From NCBI GenBank assembly GCA_000934455.1, contig KN884409.1, positions 8,152-71,261 of the forward strand: a stretch of 63,110 bases of DNA, given 5' to 3'. Source of the stretch: Apostichopus parvimensis. Taxonomy: Eukaryota > Echinodermata > Holothuroidea > Aspidochirotida > Stichopodidae. The position numbers were made by a program, and so were the translations under genes. This document shows, piece after piece, positions 48,385 to 60,125 of the stretch (the stretch's first letter is position 1; every line of letters begins with the position of its first letter). The notes under the pieces were generated by a model. That model was not told where the DNA came from and did no database searches. It worked only from the letters and a program-made list of their open reading frames with translations.

Positions 48385-49454
48385 TGCTTGCTCTCAGATA
48401 TTAACTTACAACATTAACTTCATAATTTGAAAGAGATTAATATATGACATATCTGGCTTTAGGAATCACAAAATTGACTCGGAGACTTTCAATTTTTTGA
48501 TTTCACTATGTAGGCTCCCATTGATCCATTCTGTAGTGTACTAACACAGGAAAAATGCATATTATATTTAAATGTCTTTTTTCTAGGAGATGTAAATCCT
48601 TTTATAATGAGTAATTATACCTGCATCTTCTCTTTGCTTTTGTTTTAATATAATCTTACTAACATTGTTGGTGCAGCCTCGTAGGTGGAAAAGATGGAAG
48701 AGATAATTCATAGAATACTGTTTGTCCTTCAATTGGTACTCAAGTAGGAAGTGACATATATGCTAATTGACACTCATGTTGATCTGTTGCATATTCAAAG
48801 AAGGGTGCGGTCAATCTTTATATTGGTACTATAATAGGGTGTGGTGTAAACGTTGGTGTTCATATTCAGACATGCACTGTAATCTGAAGTGGAGTCAAAT
48901 TTGACACCATTTTAAATGATACCAAAGACCTGATGTTACCTCAGCACAGTTTACACTCAGGGTTGACATTAGCTTCTCCATGAGTGGTGTTTCTTGAAAT
49001 AATCCCCAATCTGTCACTTTCAAACCTAATCAGATTAATACTCAAGTCCAACCTGGTACATCACCAAGTACATGCTTGAGTTTGTACTTGAAATAAACAA
49101 CCAGGTTCAGTTCATTTCAACCTCATCAGATTTACATCTTGCATCCAACTTGGTACATCTTCAAGTACATGCCCAATTTATTTCTTGAAACAACACCAAG
49201 GTGTGTGTCTCACTCATACCTCATAAGATTAACACTCAAGAGTGACTTTACACATACTTGGTATGTCTTCAAGTATATACCCGAGTATCTTGAGGTCTTT
49301 CTTGGAATAATACACAGGTCTCTCTCCTTTGTTCCTCATCAGATTTTTACACTCAAGGCCAAATTAGCCACTATCCAAGCCAAAACCTGAGTGTGGTGTG
49401 GTGATTCTTAGAACAACCCTCGTCTCCTTGTATCGACACCTCATCAGATTTATG
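48385..49454. repeat. About 1.07-kb segment, copy A (ends at an assembly gap)
   Basis: It begins TGCTTGCTCTCAGATATTAAC and ends CCTCATCAGATTTATG against the N run. It matches 49665-50761 throughout, with scattered substitutions and small indels (for example a GAGGTGTTA-type insertion and an extra GTGTGAGG stretch in copy B). The divergence is larger than between the copies at 10431 and 12444, which suggests two alleles. Confidence 0.9.
49023..49454. repeat. Degenerate ~100-bp tandem repeat, copy A
   Basis: CCTCATCAGATT-type phrases recur at 49024, 49121, 49219, 49333 and 49439. Each is followed by ACACTCAAGTCCAA, then TGGTACATCTTCAAGTACAT, then CTTGAAATAACA. The units are about 97-114 bp and diverged. 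The series continues in copy B at about 50310-50790. Confidence 0.85.
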
Positions 49455-49664
49455 NNNNNNNNNNNNNNNNNNNNNNNNNNNNNNNNNNNNNNNNNNNNNN
49501 NNNNNNNNNNNNNNNNNNNNNNNNNNNNNNNNNNNNNNNNNNNNNNNNNNNNNNNNNNNNNNNNNNNNNNNNNNNNNNNNNNNNNNNNNNNNNNNNNNNN
49601 NNNNNNNNNNNNNNNNNNNNNNNNNNNNNNNNNNNNNNNNNNNNNNNNNNNNNNNNNNNNNNNN
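49455..49664. other. Assembly gap of 210 N
   Basis: The run of N lies exactly between the two copies of a ~1.07-kb segment, in the 3' flank of pellino. Confidence 0.99.
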
Positions 49665-50761
49665 TGCTTGCTCTCAGATATTAACTTACAACATTAACTT
49701 CATAATTTGAAAGAGATTAATATATGACATATCTGGCTTTAGGAATCACAAAATTGACTTGGAGACTTTCAATTTTTTGATTTCACTATGTAGACTCCCA
49801 TTGATCCATTCTGTAGTGTACTAACACAGGAAAAATGCATATTACATTTAAATGACTATTTTGCTAGGAGATGTAAATCCTTTTATAAGGAGGATTATAC
49901 CTGCATCTTCTCTTTGTTTTTGTTTTTTAATATAATCTAACTATTGTTGGTGCAGCCTCGTAGGTGGAAACGATGGAAGAGATAATTCATAGAATACTGT
50001 TTGTCCTTCAATGGGTACACAAGTAGGAAGTGACATATATGCTAATTGACACTCATGTTGATCTGTTGCATATTCAAAGATGGATGCGGTCAATCTTTAT
50101 ATTGGTACTATAATTAAGTGTGGTGTAAACGTTGGTGTTCATATTTCAGACGTACACTGTAATCTGAAGTGGAGTCAAATTTGACACCATTTTAAATGAT
50201 ACCAAAGACCTGATGAGGTGTTACCTCAGCACAGTTTACACTCAGGGTTGACATTAGCTTCTCCATGAGTGGTGTTTCTTGAAATAATCCCCAATCTGTC
50301 ACTTTCAAACCTCATCAGATTAATACTCAAGTCCAACCTGGTACATCACCAAGTACATGCTTGAGTTTGTACTTGAAATAAACAACCAGGTTCAGATAAT
50401 TTCAACCTCATCAGATTTACACTCGCATCCAACTCGGTACATCTTCAAGTACATGCTCAATTTATTGTACGTCGTTTCTTGAAACAACACCAAGGTGTGT
50501 GTCTCATTCATACCTCATAAGATTTACACTCAAGTGTGACTTTACACATACTTGGTATGTCTTCAAGTATATAGCTGAGTATCTTGAGGTCTATCTTGGA
50601 ATAATACACAGGTCTGTCTCCTTTATTCCTCATCAGTTTTACACTCAAGTCCAACTTAGCCACTATCCAAGCCAAACCTGAGTGTGGTGTGGTGTGAGGG
50701 TGGTGTGGTGATTCTTAGAACATCCCTCGTCTCCTTGTATCCACACCTCATCAGATTTATG
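49665..50761. repeat. About 1.1-kb segment, copy B (starts at an assembly gap)
   Basis: It is the counterpart of 48385-49454, about 27 bp longer through small insertions. Its last matching base is followed by a continuation of the ~100-bp tandem repeat and then the pellino stop codon, so this contig carries the gene. Confidence 0.9.
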
Positions 50762-50872
50762 CTCAAGTCCCACTTGATTCGTCTTCAAGCGAATGCTGAA
50801 TTACAGAATGGTGTTTCTAGGAGAGTCCCCAGCGAGGTCAACAGCAGCCACAGGTCGTTAAGTAAACAACCA

Positions 50873-53848
50873 TTAGTCTAAAGGGTCTTGAAATATCAGC
50901 CTCACATAGCCCTGGTCGCCACATAACGGGGTAGCACAGAATGGGCATGCTGCTTGAAACGCATGGGTGCCATGGGGTAGCGGAACCTGCGACCAGTACC
51001 TATGAGAGAAACAAAATAACGACTCAAATGTTAGAGCAGACAACATCCAAAAGTAACTGAAAACTGTTTTTAAAATGCAGTTTGTTTTGCTAACTTTGCA
51101 CATGTTTAGAAAATACCTCTGTTAGGTATATTTTGTCTTCAACAACAACAATCTGAGTAACATCTTTTTGCCCAAATTATTTGTAAATTAATTAATTCTC
51201 TTATGGGTAAATCTTAATTTTTCTCACCAATCAAACATATTTAGTTTAGAATGAGGCAAAAGAAACACTGATTTTTCTAGCAGTATTAAGGACATAAGTT
51301 GAAACACTAATCCCACTAGCAATATATTTTATATATTTTTGTATTCAAGTTATTATATAACCATTACCATGAACACCCACTCAGTTTCTTTAAATTATTT
51401 CCAGTAAAAAACAATTGACCCCTTGCCACCCGCCCCCAACTCCACCTACCATAGGAGCACAGGCAGCTAAAACATTTTCTAATTTATTCTTATTTATGCT
51501 ATCCCTTCAGCCAGTTTCAAGGTTTAGTTCAATAATAAAATCCTGTAAGATATAACCACATATCCTGGATTATGGAAACTCCACTGCTCTCATAAGAGAT
51601 CCAGAAATCAAAACATAATCAACAAAAAGTTCAATATGGGAATGTTTGCAAGATACATGCAATCAACCACCTGAAAATCATTAAATGAACACAATACCTA
51701 TTGTCAGCTATCTTATTCAATAGATGTTGAAAGCAACTTACAAAAAATTGAGTCCAACAACTACAGATTTTGGTGATCATAACAAAGTTTTCCTGTGCAG
51801 CACCCATTTTTGTATTATTATTATTAATTTGTTGTTTTTACATTTTTATACAGGTACTCTCGGTTTCATAAGGAACCGTTTGGGGCTAAACCCTAACTTT
51901 TACGACCATCACAGCCTATAACAAGTAGATACATCTACGACTTACTTTGCAGTTTTGTCTGAACACATGTGACCGCACGGACAGAAAGCATGAGTTGGGG
52001 GTTCAGAGTCGACACAGAAACTAGCCTCATTGCCCATAATGAGGGGTTCATAAGGTCCAACTTCTCTGCACATAGGACACATTCGCTCTTCCTTTCCCTC
52101 TTGGTCCTTACTGTTCCACTCATGAAACCCGTGGACATGACCACATTTGAGGTATGCGTAAGGCTGTTTCGAGTTCTCGCCCAGCAGCTATGAGTGAGAG
52201 AAGTGAGAGAGTACTTTATACTTTGATGATGAATAAACTAATTCGATGCACTTACGGCTACTTACTAAATGTACCTCAACAGGAACTATTCTTGCATGTA
52301 ATTGAAAATCAAATTTTTCTTATTAAATACTAATTAGTCAATTATGGTTTAGAGGATTAACCATCTAATCTTACTTCTAATGAACACCTCAATTCCATGA
52401 TAAAGCCCAACCTTGCTTGTATGCCTCAGATTACACCATTTCACATCTAAAGTTCCTTTTCTGGGAAAAAACTCCCTACTTGGGAGGTTGCCTTCAAGGA
52501 CCCCACGGCTGCAACCCCTTCTTTTTTAGTATCCTGGATCTGCACCTGCCAAGTATCTTAATTGGATCAACTTCACACCACTATTTGTCTTTCCTCTACT
52601 TTACATTTAACAGACCTAGTCCCTCTACTTTATATTTTACAGACCTAGTCTGCGTGGGCCACGGACACTGGTATTCAGTCCATTAGCAACATTCCAGGAG
52701 GCCAACTTGAATGTCACTGAAAGCACAGTGATAAGTTTTTAGCCCAAGGCAAAAATGGTAAATGGTTAGAATGCCCTTTTGAAAACAACCGATGTTTAAC
52801 TTTTCCATGTCCTTTACAAGATCAACTTTTTATTATCCAGTCAAGACCTAGTCACACCACTGAAGAACATTCATCAGTGTCTACTACAATAAATAGACAC
52901 TTCAACTTTGAAGTCGCAATTACTCCACATGGAGGAAATTTATGAGGAGATGCAGATACATTAAATGTATCCACGATAGAGAAGGTACCTACCCTGCCTA
53001 CATTTCTGTTCCTTGGTAGTACCAATGTATTGAATCCTATAGGGCACTGTGGTCTTGCTCTGTTGATGTCTTTCCTCAGTTGATCTAGCAGCTCTTGCGT
53101 CTGAAATATCAAAACAAAATAATCTGTCTAATAACGTGATAGTGACTCTGCAAGGCAGTTACTGTACTGGAGTATACCACAGCAGGGACGCATGCATGCA
53201 TGTATGCTGTGGAGAAAACCAACTTGTATTTCAGCTTATGCTTCACTCCAAGGAGCTCTAACTAACTTTTACAGAAATTTTGAATATTTCTTACAACTTG
53301 GAAGAAGGAACTTGTGGCTTGCTCATAGATGAAAATCCACCAACTTTCCTTTAGCTGACCTAGACCTCCTCATGATATGCTTGAGAAAACCTGACCATCT
53401 CTTAGCTAGCCATGATCTTGACCCTACAAACCACCCACCCTCACCCCAGCTCCACATCCTCTCTCCAACCACCTCCCCCCTCCCCCACCCTCCCATGTGC
53501 TAGTTCCCTTGCCAATGGCCTTTCTTCACTACTATTTGTCATTGAATTTGAACACATGCCCTGTTAGCGTAATGTCAGTGACTTGTATAGAATAGAAGAA
53601 CCTTGCATAACCAGCCATTTAAACATAATAATCTTCCATACCATGCTTATGAAGATGCCTTTATCTGCATCGGCAGTTTTCTCAGGATGCACTACGAAGA
53701 GATGCAGACTTGGCAAATGAAGAATTGACATTACAAGATTTTGACTTACAGGTGTATGTCTGAGTCCAGATGCTGACCGCCAAAGAAGAGACGCTCCACA
53801 AAGATCTATTAGAGTACCATCCTCAAGTATATTGTTTTCACTCTCGAC
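50873..53848 (-). CDS. PELI: Pellino E3 ubiquitin ligase, C-terminal four exons (5' partial)
   Basis: In gene order the exons are 53848-53750 (VESENN...GLRHTP), 53100 to 52993 or 53002 (TQELLDQLRK, ARPQCPIGFNTL), 52187-51946 and 50999-50873. Phases agree and the protein ends QGYVRLIFQDPLD. Family hallmarks are DGTLIDLCGASLLWR, RPQCPIGFNTL, LKCGHVHGFHEW, CPMCREVGPY, the C-terminal zinc-binding pairs CPCGHMC and CPFC, and YWSQVPLPHGTHAF. Pellinos use an N-terminal FHA domain to bind phosphorylated IRAK kinases and this RING-like module to build ubiquitin chains in Toll/IL-1 signalling. The FHA exons would lie above 53848 on the minus strand; none was recognised to the window end, implying a long intron or small missed exons. 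Exon 53100 has two in-frame donors (after 53002 or 52993); the first gives the same spacing as human pellino-1. Confidence 0.95.
51000..51945 (-). other. Last pellino intron
   Basis: Donor GTAAGT at 51945-51940, acceptor TCTCATAG ending at 51000. AT-rich, with nothing further recognised. Confidence 0.7.
52188..52992 (-). other. Pellino intron between the GFNTL and GHVHG exons
   Basis: The acceptor is CACTCATAG after a CT-rich tract. A short direct duplication, ACAGACCTAGT plus CCTCTACTTTA, is seen near 52595-52648. No other exon. Confidence 0.6.
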
Positions 53849-56586
53849 CTGGCAAGTAAAGAGAAGAAAAAATGCACAGTGATTTGTAAATATTCATATC
53901 AAACTTTGAACAGCTGTTCAAATAAGCTGCTAAAAATGACATCAACTGGAATATTTCCTATATGTAAACTACAGTAGTGGTACCCATAGTATACCCTGGG
54001 AAAGATGGGAAGAGGGTGGATGTATCAATTAAGCAGCTGGTTGAGTCTGGTTGCCAGATGAATAATAACTTGACAAAAACTTTTTAAGTTTTGCTCAAAC
54101 AGTCAAAATAAGATTAGGATTCAATTCTAAGCATGTTTCACACTGAGATTAATTCATATAAGTATTTCTACATGTATACCAAACAATAAATTAAAAATTT
54201 GAAAAACATTCACTTGTAGTATCATTATTTTCAACATCACTTTAGACCAATCAATTAAAAAACAACAAGTTAATTGAATTCATCGTCATGACATTCTAGT
54301 ATCAAACAGCTCATAAAGAAAATTGATCAAAATCATCTCAAAAAGCTAAATACATTGACCTAGTTTGACATTGACCTCACAGGATACAATAGTCAGCATG
54401 GTGTTATAATTTGGCTACCTTCCATTGAAAGAGACAAATCTTTCCTTAGAATAGAGGAGAGTTTGTAGTACAATATATCCAAAATCAGATAGGGATCTGA
54501 ACAGTAATATCAGTCAACCAATCACAGAGTTTGGTTTTAGAGCAGTTAGTCATCACCTAGTGTGGAATTACTGGCATATAATATAAGCACTTATTAAGGT
54601 GGTTTCAACCAATAAATCGACATTGACCCGAATAAGTATACATAGACCTAGCAATTAACACCCAACATGCTGTAATATATTGCTGTTATAATTGGTTACC
54701 TCAGATTGAAGGAGGCAAATCCTTTCCTTAGAATAGTGGACAGTTTTCTGTACAATTATAACCAAAATCAGATTAGGTGCTGATTAGTGATATCAGTCAG
54801 CCAATCACAGAGTTTGGTTTCAAAGCATTTAGGCCTAACCAGTGTGGAAGATAATTTTATACTACATTACACTTCAGTGGTTTTAACCGAAATTGACAGG
54901 TTATAATTGCCCACATGTGCTGTAATCATTAGGCTGCCTTATCTTGGAGGATGCCACTCTATACACTTAGAATGTCTGGAAGCTTGATTGAGACTTCCAC
55001 CTGACATATTCCAGGTCTTGTCTTTTTCCATATATATACGAAATTTAAAGCAACAGTTTGACAAAAGCCAAAGTATTTTATAGTTAATGAATCCAAACCT
55101 GACAAATACAAACACAGACAATGTCACAAATATCAACATTAATTAAAACATGTCTATACAAGGAAAATTATTTTATCACATTTTTTATTTAATTTTTTTT
55201 AAATGTTATTAGCCAAGTTTCTTCAAAGAGAGTTCAACAAGAGTTCTTTACTGCTAATGATACAATGTATGCATGTTAATACTCACTTTATGCCAATTTT
55301 AATCCACCAAATAATTCAACTTTTGATACCCAGATTACAACATAATGACATGATATAAGCTATTGACTGTTAGATATGTTACCAGCAACAATGTACACAT
55401 GGCAACAAGAACCACCTATCCAATGATTCAGCAGTTATGTAAACAGATGGTTTGAAACAGAGAGACACATTGAAAGCAGCAAATTGCATTTAATTAATAC
55501 TAACATGACCATATCCTACTTCCCACTAGAATCACATATTATACTGTAAGTTTTCTTCAATTGTGCACTGTACTATACCGATACTGTACATTATGCCATG
55601 TGTTTCTTCCAGCCCAACGACGTTGAATAACAGTAACGTATACATTAATGACAAACCACTGCCGTTACATTTTATAAATTAACACTAAGTTTTACATGAA
55701 TATACTTGACATCCCTCAATATTAATTAAGTTAATAACTACTTCTGCGAAGCTGAAGCTGACCTGCCCAAAATCTTTTTCACAGAGGCGGCTACATACAA
55801 TCTAGGCCAGTGCTGAATCTTTGCTAAAAAAGCCTTCCCAGTCTAGCTACGTTTATCCATGTTTGTTTGGATATACATACACACTTACTGCAAGGTCCTG
55901 AGCAGCTGTTGTGACAGTAATTCAACAAATAAAATACTCTCGGGGTATTTCACTGTTGACAGACAATATCGTTAACACCTCTAAACTGTCTAATTATCAT
56001 GCACAGTCATTCATTTGATACCAATAATCCATGTTAAGATTCAATAAACTGTACACTATCTACCTCATCTACCTTGATATATGCTGCAATCATCACATTT
56101 GATGTCCATTAACACTTTAATTGCTGAACAATGCATTGTGTTTTTGTTGGCCTGCTATTTCTCTTCACTTGGGGGATGATTTCATCGCTAAAGACCATCG
56201 ATAATGTTATACTGACTCACATCTTTCAACCAGAGCTGAATTGAGTCATCGCATTGAAGAGTCTCAACAGAGTCGAGATTCTTGCCAATGTTTTGCCCCA
56301 AACGTTGTTAGACGTGACTCATTCCTCGGTATAATGTAGTCTCATCAATAACATAGCACATTCCTTTAATACATTGAGTAATCACATTTGATCATGCAGA
56401 GCACATTACGCCATCCTTTACAACATGGAATAGCGCCATAAATTACAGTAAAGTACAGAAATTCTCCTGCCTTTGTAATTAGAAACAACCTGCCTAAAAT
56501 TGCATGCTTTGGAATGATATTAAAACCCTACAGAATTAACTTGCAACTTCTCATAACCTAATTAGACTTCCCTAGTTTCCTTTTGA
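53849..56586 (-). other. Pellino upstream intron sequence, no exon recognised
   Basis: AT-rich sequence following the acceptor TTACTTGCCAG (minus strand). No FHA-domain exon could be recognised. A 280-bp direct repeat is described separately. AGGCCTA words recur near 54830. Confidence 0.45.
54366..54975. repeat. About 280-bp tandem repeat, 2.2 diverged units
   Basis: GACATTGACC, TTTCCTTAGAATAG, AATATCAGTCAACCAATCAC and AGAGTTTGGTTT occur in the same order twice, with offsets of 252-283 bp (for example 54441 and 54723, 54521 and 54804). A third partial unit starts near 54903 (ACATGTGCTGTAAT, TTAGAATG). The repeat is noncoding. Confidence 0.85.
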
Positions 56587-56898
56587 TGGAGGGGTAGGCT
56601 GGAATGGAGACAAGGAAGGCTGGGATGGGGGAGGGGATAGGTTGGGATGGAGAGAATGTAATCTGGTATTGAGAGAGGGCAGGCTGGAATGAAGGGAGGG
56701 TAGGCAGGGATGGAGAGGGTAGGTTGGGGTGGAGAGAGGATCGGCTGGGATGGAGAGAGGGAAGGCTGGGATGGAGAGAGGGCAGGCTGTGGTGGAGAGA
56801 AGGTAGGATGGGATGGAGAAAGGATAGGCTTGGATGGAGACAATGAAGGCTGGGATGGAGAGAGGGCAGACTGGGATGGAGAGAGGGTAGGCTGGGGA
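56587..56898. repeat. 21-bp G-rich minisatellite (GGCTGGGATGGAGAGAGGGAA)n
   Basis: About 15 imperfect units of roughly 20-21 bp occur, with core GGCTGGGATGGAGAGAGG. Because the period is a multiple of 3, frames stay open on both strands: plus-strand heptapeptides like ERVGWDG and minus-strand ones like PLSIPAY. These ORFs are products of the repeat, not genes. Confidence 0.93.
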
Positions 56899-58848
56899 TG
56901 CGGTGAGGGTCAGCAACACAAAATAGGTGCTCATGGAAAGAGTAAGCTATTCATTCCATTATTGTGTTTTTCTTTTGCAGTTTGTTTCTGGGACCAACTA
57001 CTGTTAGGTCATAACATATAAATCAACTCAGGACAAATACTGACTTTAGTCATATAACAACACAGGGAACAATTTATCCAGTATCGCATCGCAAAACTGC
57101 TATACAAAATGCTATGTAAACAAAATGCTACGCAAAATGCTATCTAAAAAATGGTCAAATTTCTTTACAAATCCAACAATGTTGTCAGCAATTTTTTTGC
57201 ACACAGGATCCATAGTATTTCAAAAGAGAATTCAGAGACTTCAATAACTGCTACATCAAATTTGAACAATAAACCATTCCCTGCAACAACTTTCAATCAA
57301 TTATGGCAGCCATGGTTGATAACACCTACTGTATAAATCATTCTGTGTACAGTGTAGACTTGTTACACATAACATAACAACCGCATCTGCTGCACAATTT
57401 CTTCCCTCAACATGAGCCGTTAAAAAAACTAAAATGAAACTCATGAGACTACACTTCATCAATGTCATTTGACCAAAGACAAGTACATCAAATCTGTCAG
57501 GAGTTTTCCTTTTAACATATAGGGCCTATTGCATGTTAAAGCATCACAGTGACAACTGACTCATCTATACATGCAGTAGTGCATATTTAAAGCAAACTGT
57601 TTATATCAAAATAGTATATATATCCACTGTCAACAAACTGCAGGGCGGGACCCAAAAATTTGGTCGTGCAAATTTTTGGGTGTATCACTGGATTTTTCGA
57701 GACCTTGGAAAATTTATCTAAATTTTTCTGAGCTTGTCGATAATAGGTTGATAAGGGATTTTTTTTATTAACTTTAAGTCCATAGTCCCAGTTACATGCA
57801 TGCAGGCATTCAGAGCAATGATTTTGAGGGGTAGAGGTCTGGTCGGTTGTGGCTACAGTATGTCCTCATGGAAGAGCCTTACTTGTTGGCCTAAATGTTT
57901 GCGGACAACTATCTATGATATTGTGACTTTTGTTTGGCCGAAGATGTTGTCATGACCTCTGATCTCATCAAGATTGATTGCCACAAACACTTAGATCTCA
58001 TCACAGAATGTATACTATCTTCATTTCATCTTCATCACAGTAGTTACTAACTGTTACTGTACACATACAGAAGTTGATACTAAATGAAGATAGAAATTTT
58101 ATTGTCCATTTCAGAAAGCAGCCACAATTGTGAATTTAGTGTTATTGCACTATTTTTATACCAAATCTTCCAGATTCTTAAAGGTCCTTCATGACACCTT
58201 GACCCGACTACCCCTCACTGTTTTTCTTAATCACTGAATTCATAGATTTAACTTATATGTACCTGAATCTGAACTGTTTGCATTGATAAAAGTACTTATC
58301 TCTGCTTCTAGAAAGCTGGTAGAGAGTTTTTAAAGACCAGAATTCCAAAGGGACTGTTAGGGCCTAAACTGTGTGAAATGAATTCATCAGTAAAACCTCC
58401 TCCATGACAATCTACTCAAATATGCTTATTATAAGATAATAAAACTATTTAAGGTTGCAGTGAGGTTTCCAGAACCTATAAAAGTGTAGCTGGTAGGACA
58501 AAAAGGAAGGGAAAAGTTAAGCACTGTGTGACCACTTTTTGGTTGATCTAGCAGAATTCCTGGGAAAGGTATCAACACTATAAATTAAGGTTTATATCTT
58601 CCACATGGTTAGCCACAAAACTATTGAAACTAATAAATATATCATGATTTATGGCAATATTTGACCTTATGCTCAATCTGGTGGTCATTTGAGACTAATT
58701 AGTCCAAACTGGACATGCCATCACAAACACCAAAACCCTAAGAGTGGTCACTTTCCATCCCAAACCACCATTTAATGATACCTTTCATTAAAGAGTTATG
58801 GGGGCGGGAGGGGGTCTTGCCAAGACACAATCATCAATCCTATACTTA
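56899..58848. other. AT-rich sequence, no gene recognised
   Basis: No exon on either strand. An inverted repeat around CCCAAAAATTTGG and CAAATTTTTGGG is at 57651-57680. Confidence 0.45.
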
Positions 58849-59087
58849 GGAGTGTTAGCTCAGTGGTTAATGCCGGTGCCTTTCAATCATAAGGTCCCGA
58901 GTTACGAGTCACTCCAAGATTAATGTATGTCGTCCAGTTACAGAGTTGTTGACAATTGACAATTCATAATCATGGATGTTAAATATGAATGTAAGAGACT
59001 GACTTTGGTCAGCTTGCGGCTTTGATAAGCCAATGATGGCTTCTTCGCGAGTTCCTGCTTGCAGGACGATCTAAAATACATACATAC
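58849..59087 (+). mobile_element. tRNA-derived SINE
   Basis: The head (58849-58915) folds like a tRNA: acceptor stem GGAGTG/CACTCC, an A-box-like TAGCTCAGTGG and a B-box-like GGTCCCGAGTTACGAGTC. It lacks intact tRNA loops (GTTACGA in place of GTTCGA). A body of about 165 bp follows, including GCTTTGATAAGCCAATGATG and GCGAGTTCCTGCTTGCAGGA, and then an AAAATACATACATAC tail. Head, unrelated body and A-rich simple tail define a SINE. No clear target duplication is seen. Confidence 0.82.
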
Positions 59088-59876
59088 TGGGTGTGAATAG
59101 TTTCAAAGAATATATATATTTGTGTCTCAACAGGACCACATGCATTATTCAGTTAAAAAGGTGCCCTTTGTACTCAAATATCAGTCTTATAGCCACTGCC
59201 ATACTTCTGCCGTATGTATCACTATATATACTGTATCAAATGTTCTTCTGTCTGTATTGCAATTCATCACACTGTTTGAAAGGTTTTACTACCTGTTCAC
59301 AAATTAACCTATAAATGTGTATATATTTGTCACTTGAACTATGCTATACATGCATGCAGTATTATTGCAGTGATAACTTAGGTACTGACAGTACCACGAG
59401 AAGGCCTTGGTACAACTGTACAGTGTCTAACTACAACATGGTTAATTTTCAAGGGTTTTCTGGTTGTCAAACCCCTCTTTTAGTTCAAACCAAAACCAAT
59501 CTTCCTCCAAACTCAGTCCTTCAAGCTATTTGTGGTCTGAAATGTTGATTGTATCTGATGAAACAAACTTGCAATTTTATTTTTTATTATTCTTTTTTTT
59601 TATTATTGTCACCTTTAATGATGGTAGTCCTGCTCAGTGCAGAAGCACTGCTTTCCAGAGGAGCCCGAAATGGGCTTAACAAAAGTGATGTCATACATTA
59701 TTTCAGAAGATGGCAAAGATGCTTTGTTTTAAAATGAAAGCTGACAACATTAAAAGTAAACATAGCATCACCACAGCTGAATAATTTATGGTTGTATATG
59801 ACATAGCAGTTCTAGAAGCTTATCAATTTTGTTGATCATAACATAACAAACTTAGAACGGTATCCAGCATATAGTT
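59088..59876. other. AT-rich spacer, nothing recognised
   Basis: Only short ORFs without resemblance to known proteins, and T-runs near 59580-59605. Confidence 0.45.
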
Positions 59877-60125
59877 AGTTTGTTATACAAACACAAACCA
59901 CCATGGTTTATCAAGTGAAGAAAGAGCAAGCATTGCTCCACTTGGTATAGCATAGCAGTTTGTTATACAAACTACTATGGTGTGCTATAGTGCACTAAGT
60001 GAAGAAACAGCAAGCATTGCTCCACTTGGTATATCATAGTAGTTTGTTATACACACTACTATGGTATACTATGGTGTGCTGTACCTAGTGAAGCAAAAGC
60101 ATGCTTAACATTGCTTCATGGTACT
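59877..60125. repeat. About 84-bp tandem repeat built of short palindromes
   Basis: AGTTTGTTATACAAAC recurs at 59877, 59957 and 60041, and AGTGAAG at 59914, 59998 and 60087. Each unit contains AGCAAGCATTGCT, a near-palindrome, and CATAGTAGTTTG facing CACACTACTATG, so both halves can form hairpins. About three units are present, the last degraded. Confidence 0.85.

Noticed and set aside
49023..50790. CRISPR array
   Set aside because: The repeats are about 100 bp, diverged and contiguous with no unique spacers, in an intron-containing animal genome.
56562..57021. Proline-rich and glycine/tryptophan-rich repetitive proteins
   Set aside because: They arise from a 21-bp minisatellite whose period keeps frames open. 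There are no splice sites, family match or start context to support genes.
58849..58915. A functional tRNA gene
   Set aside because: The head is followed by a SINE body and tail, and the T-loop sequence is altered (GTTACGA), so it is a retroposon head and not a working tRNA gene.
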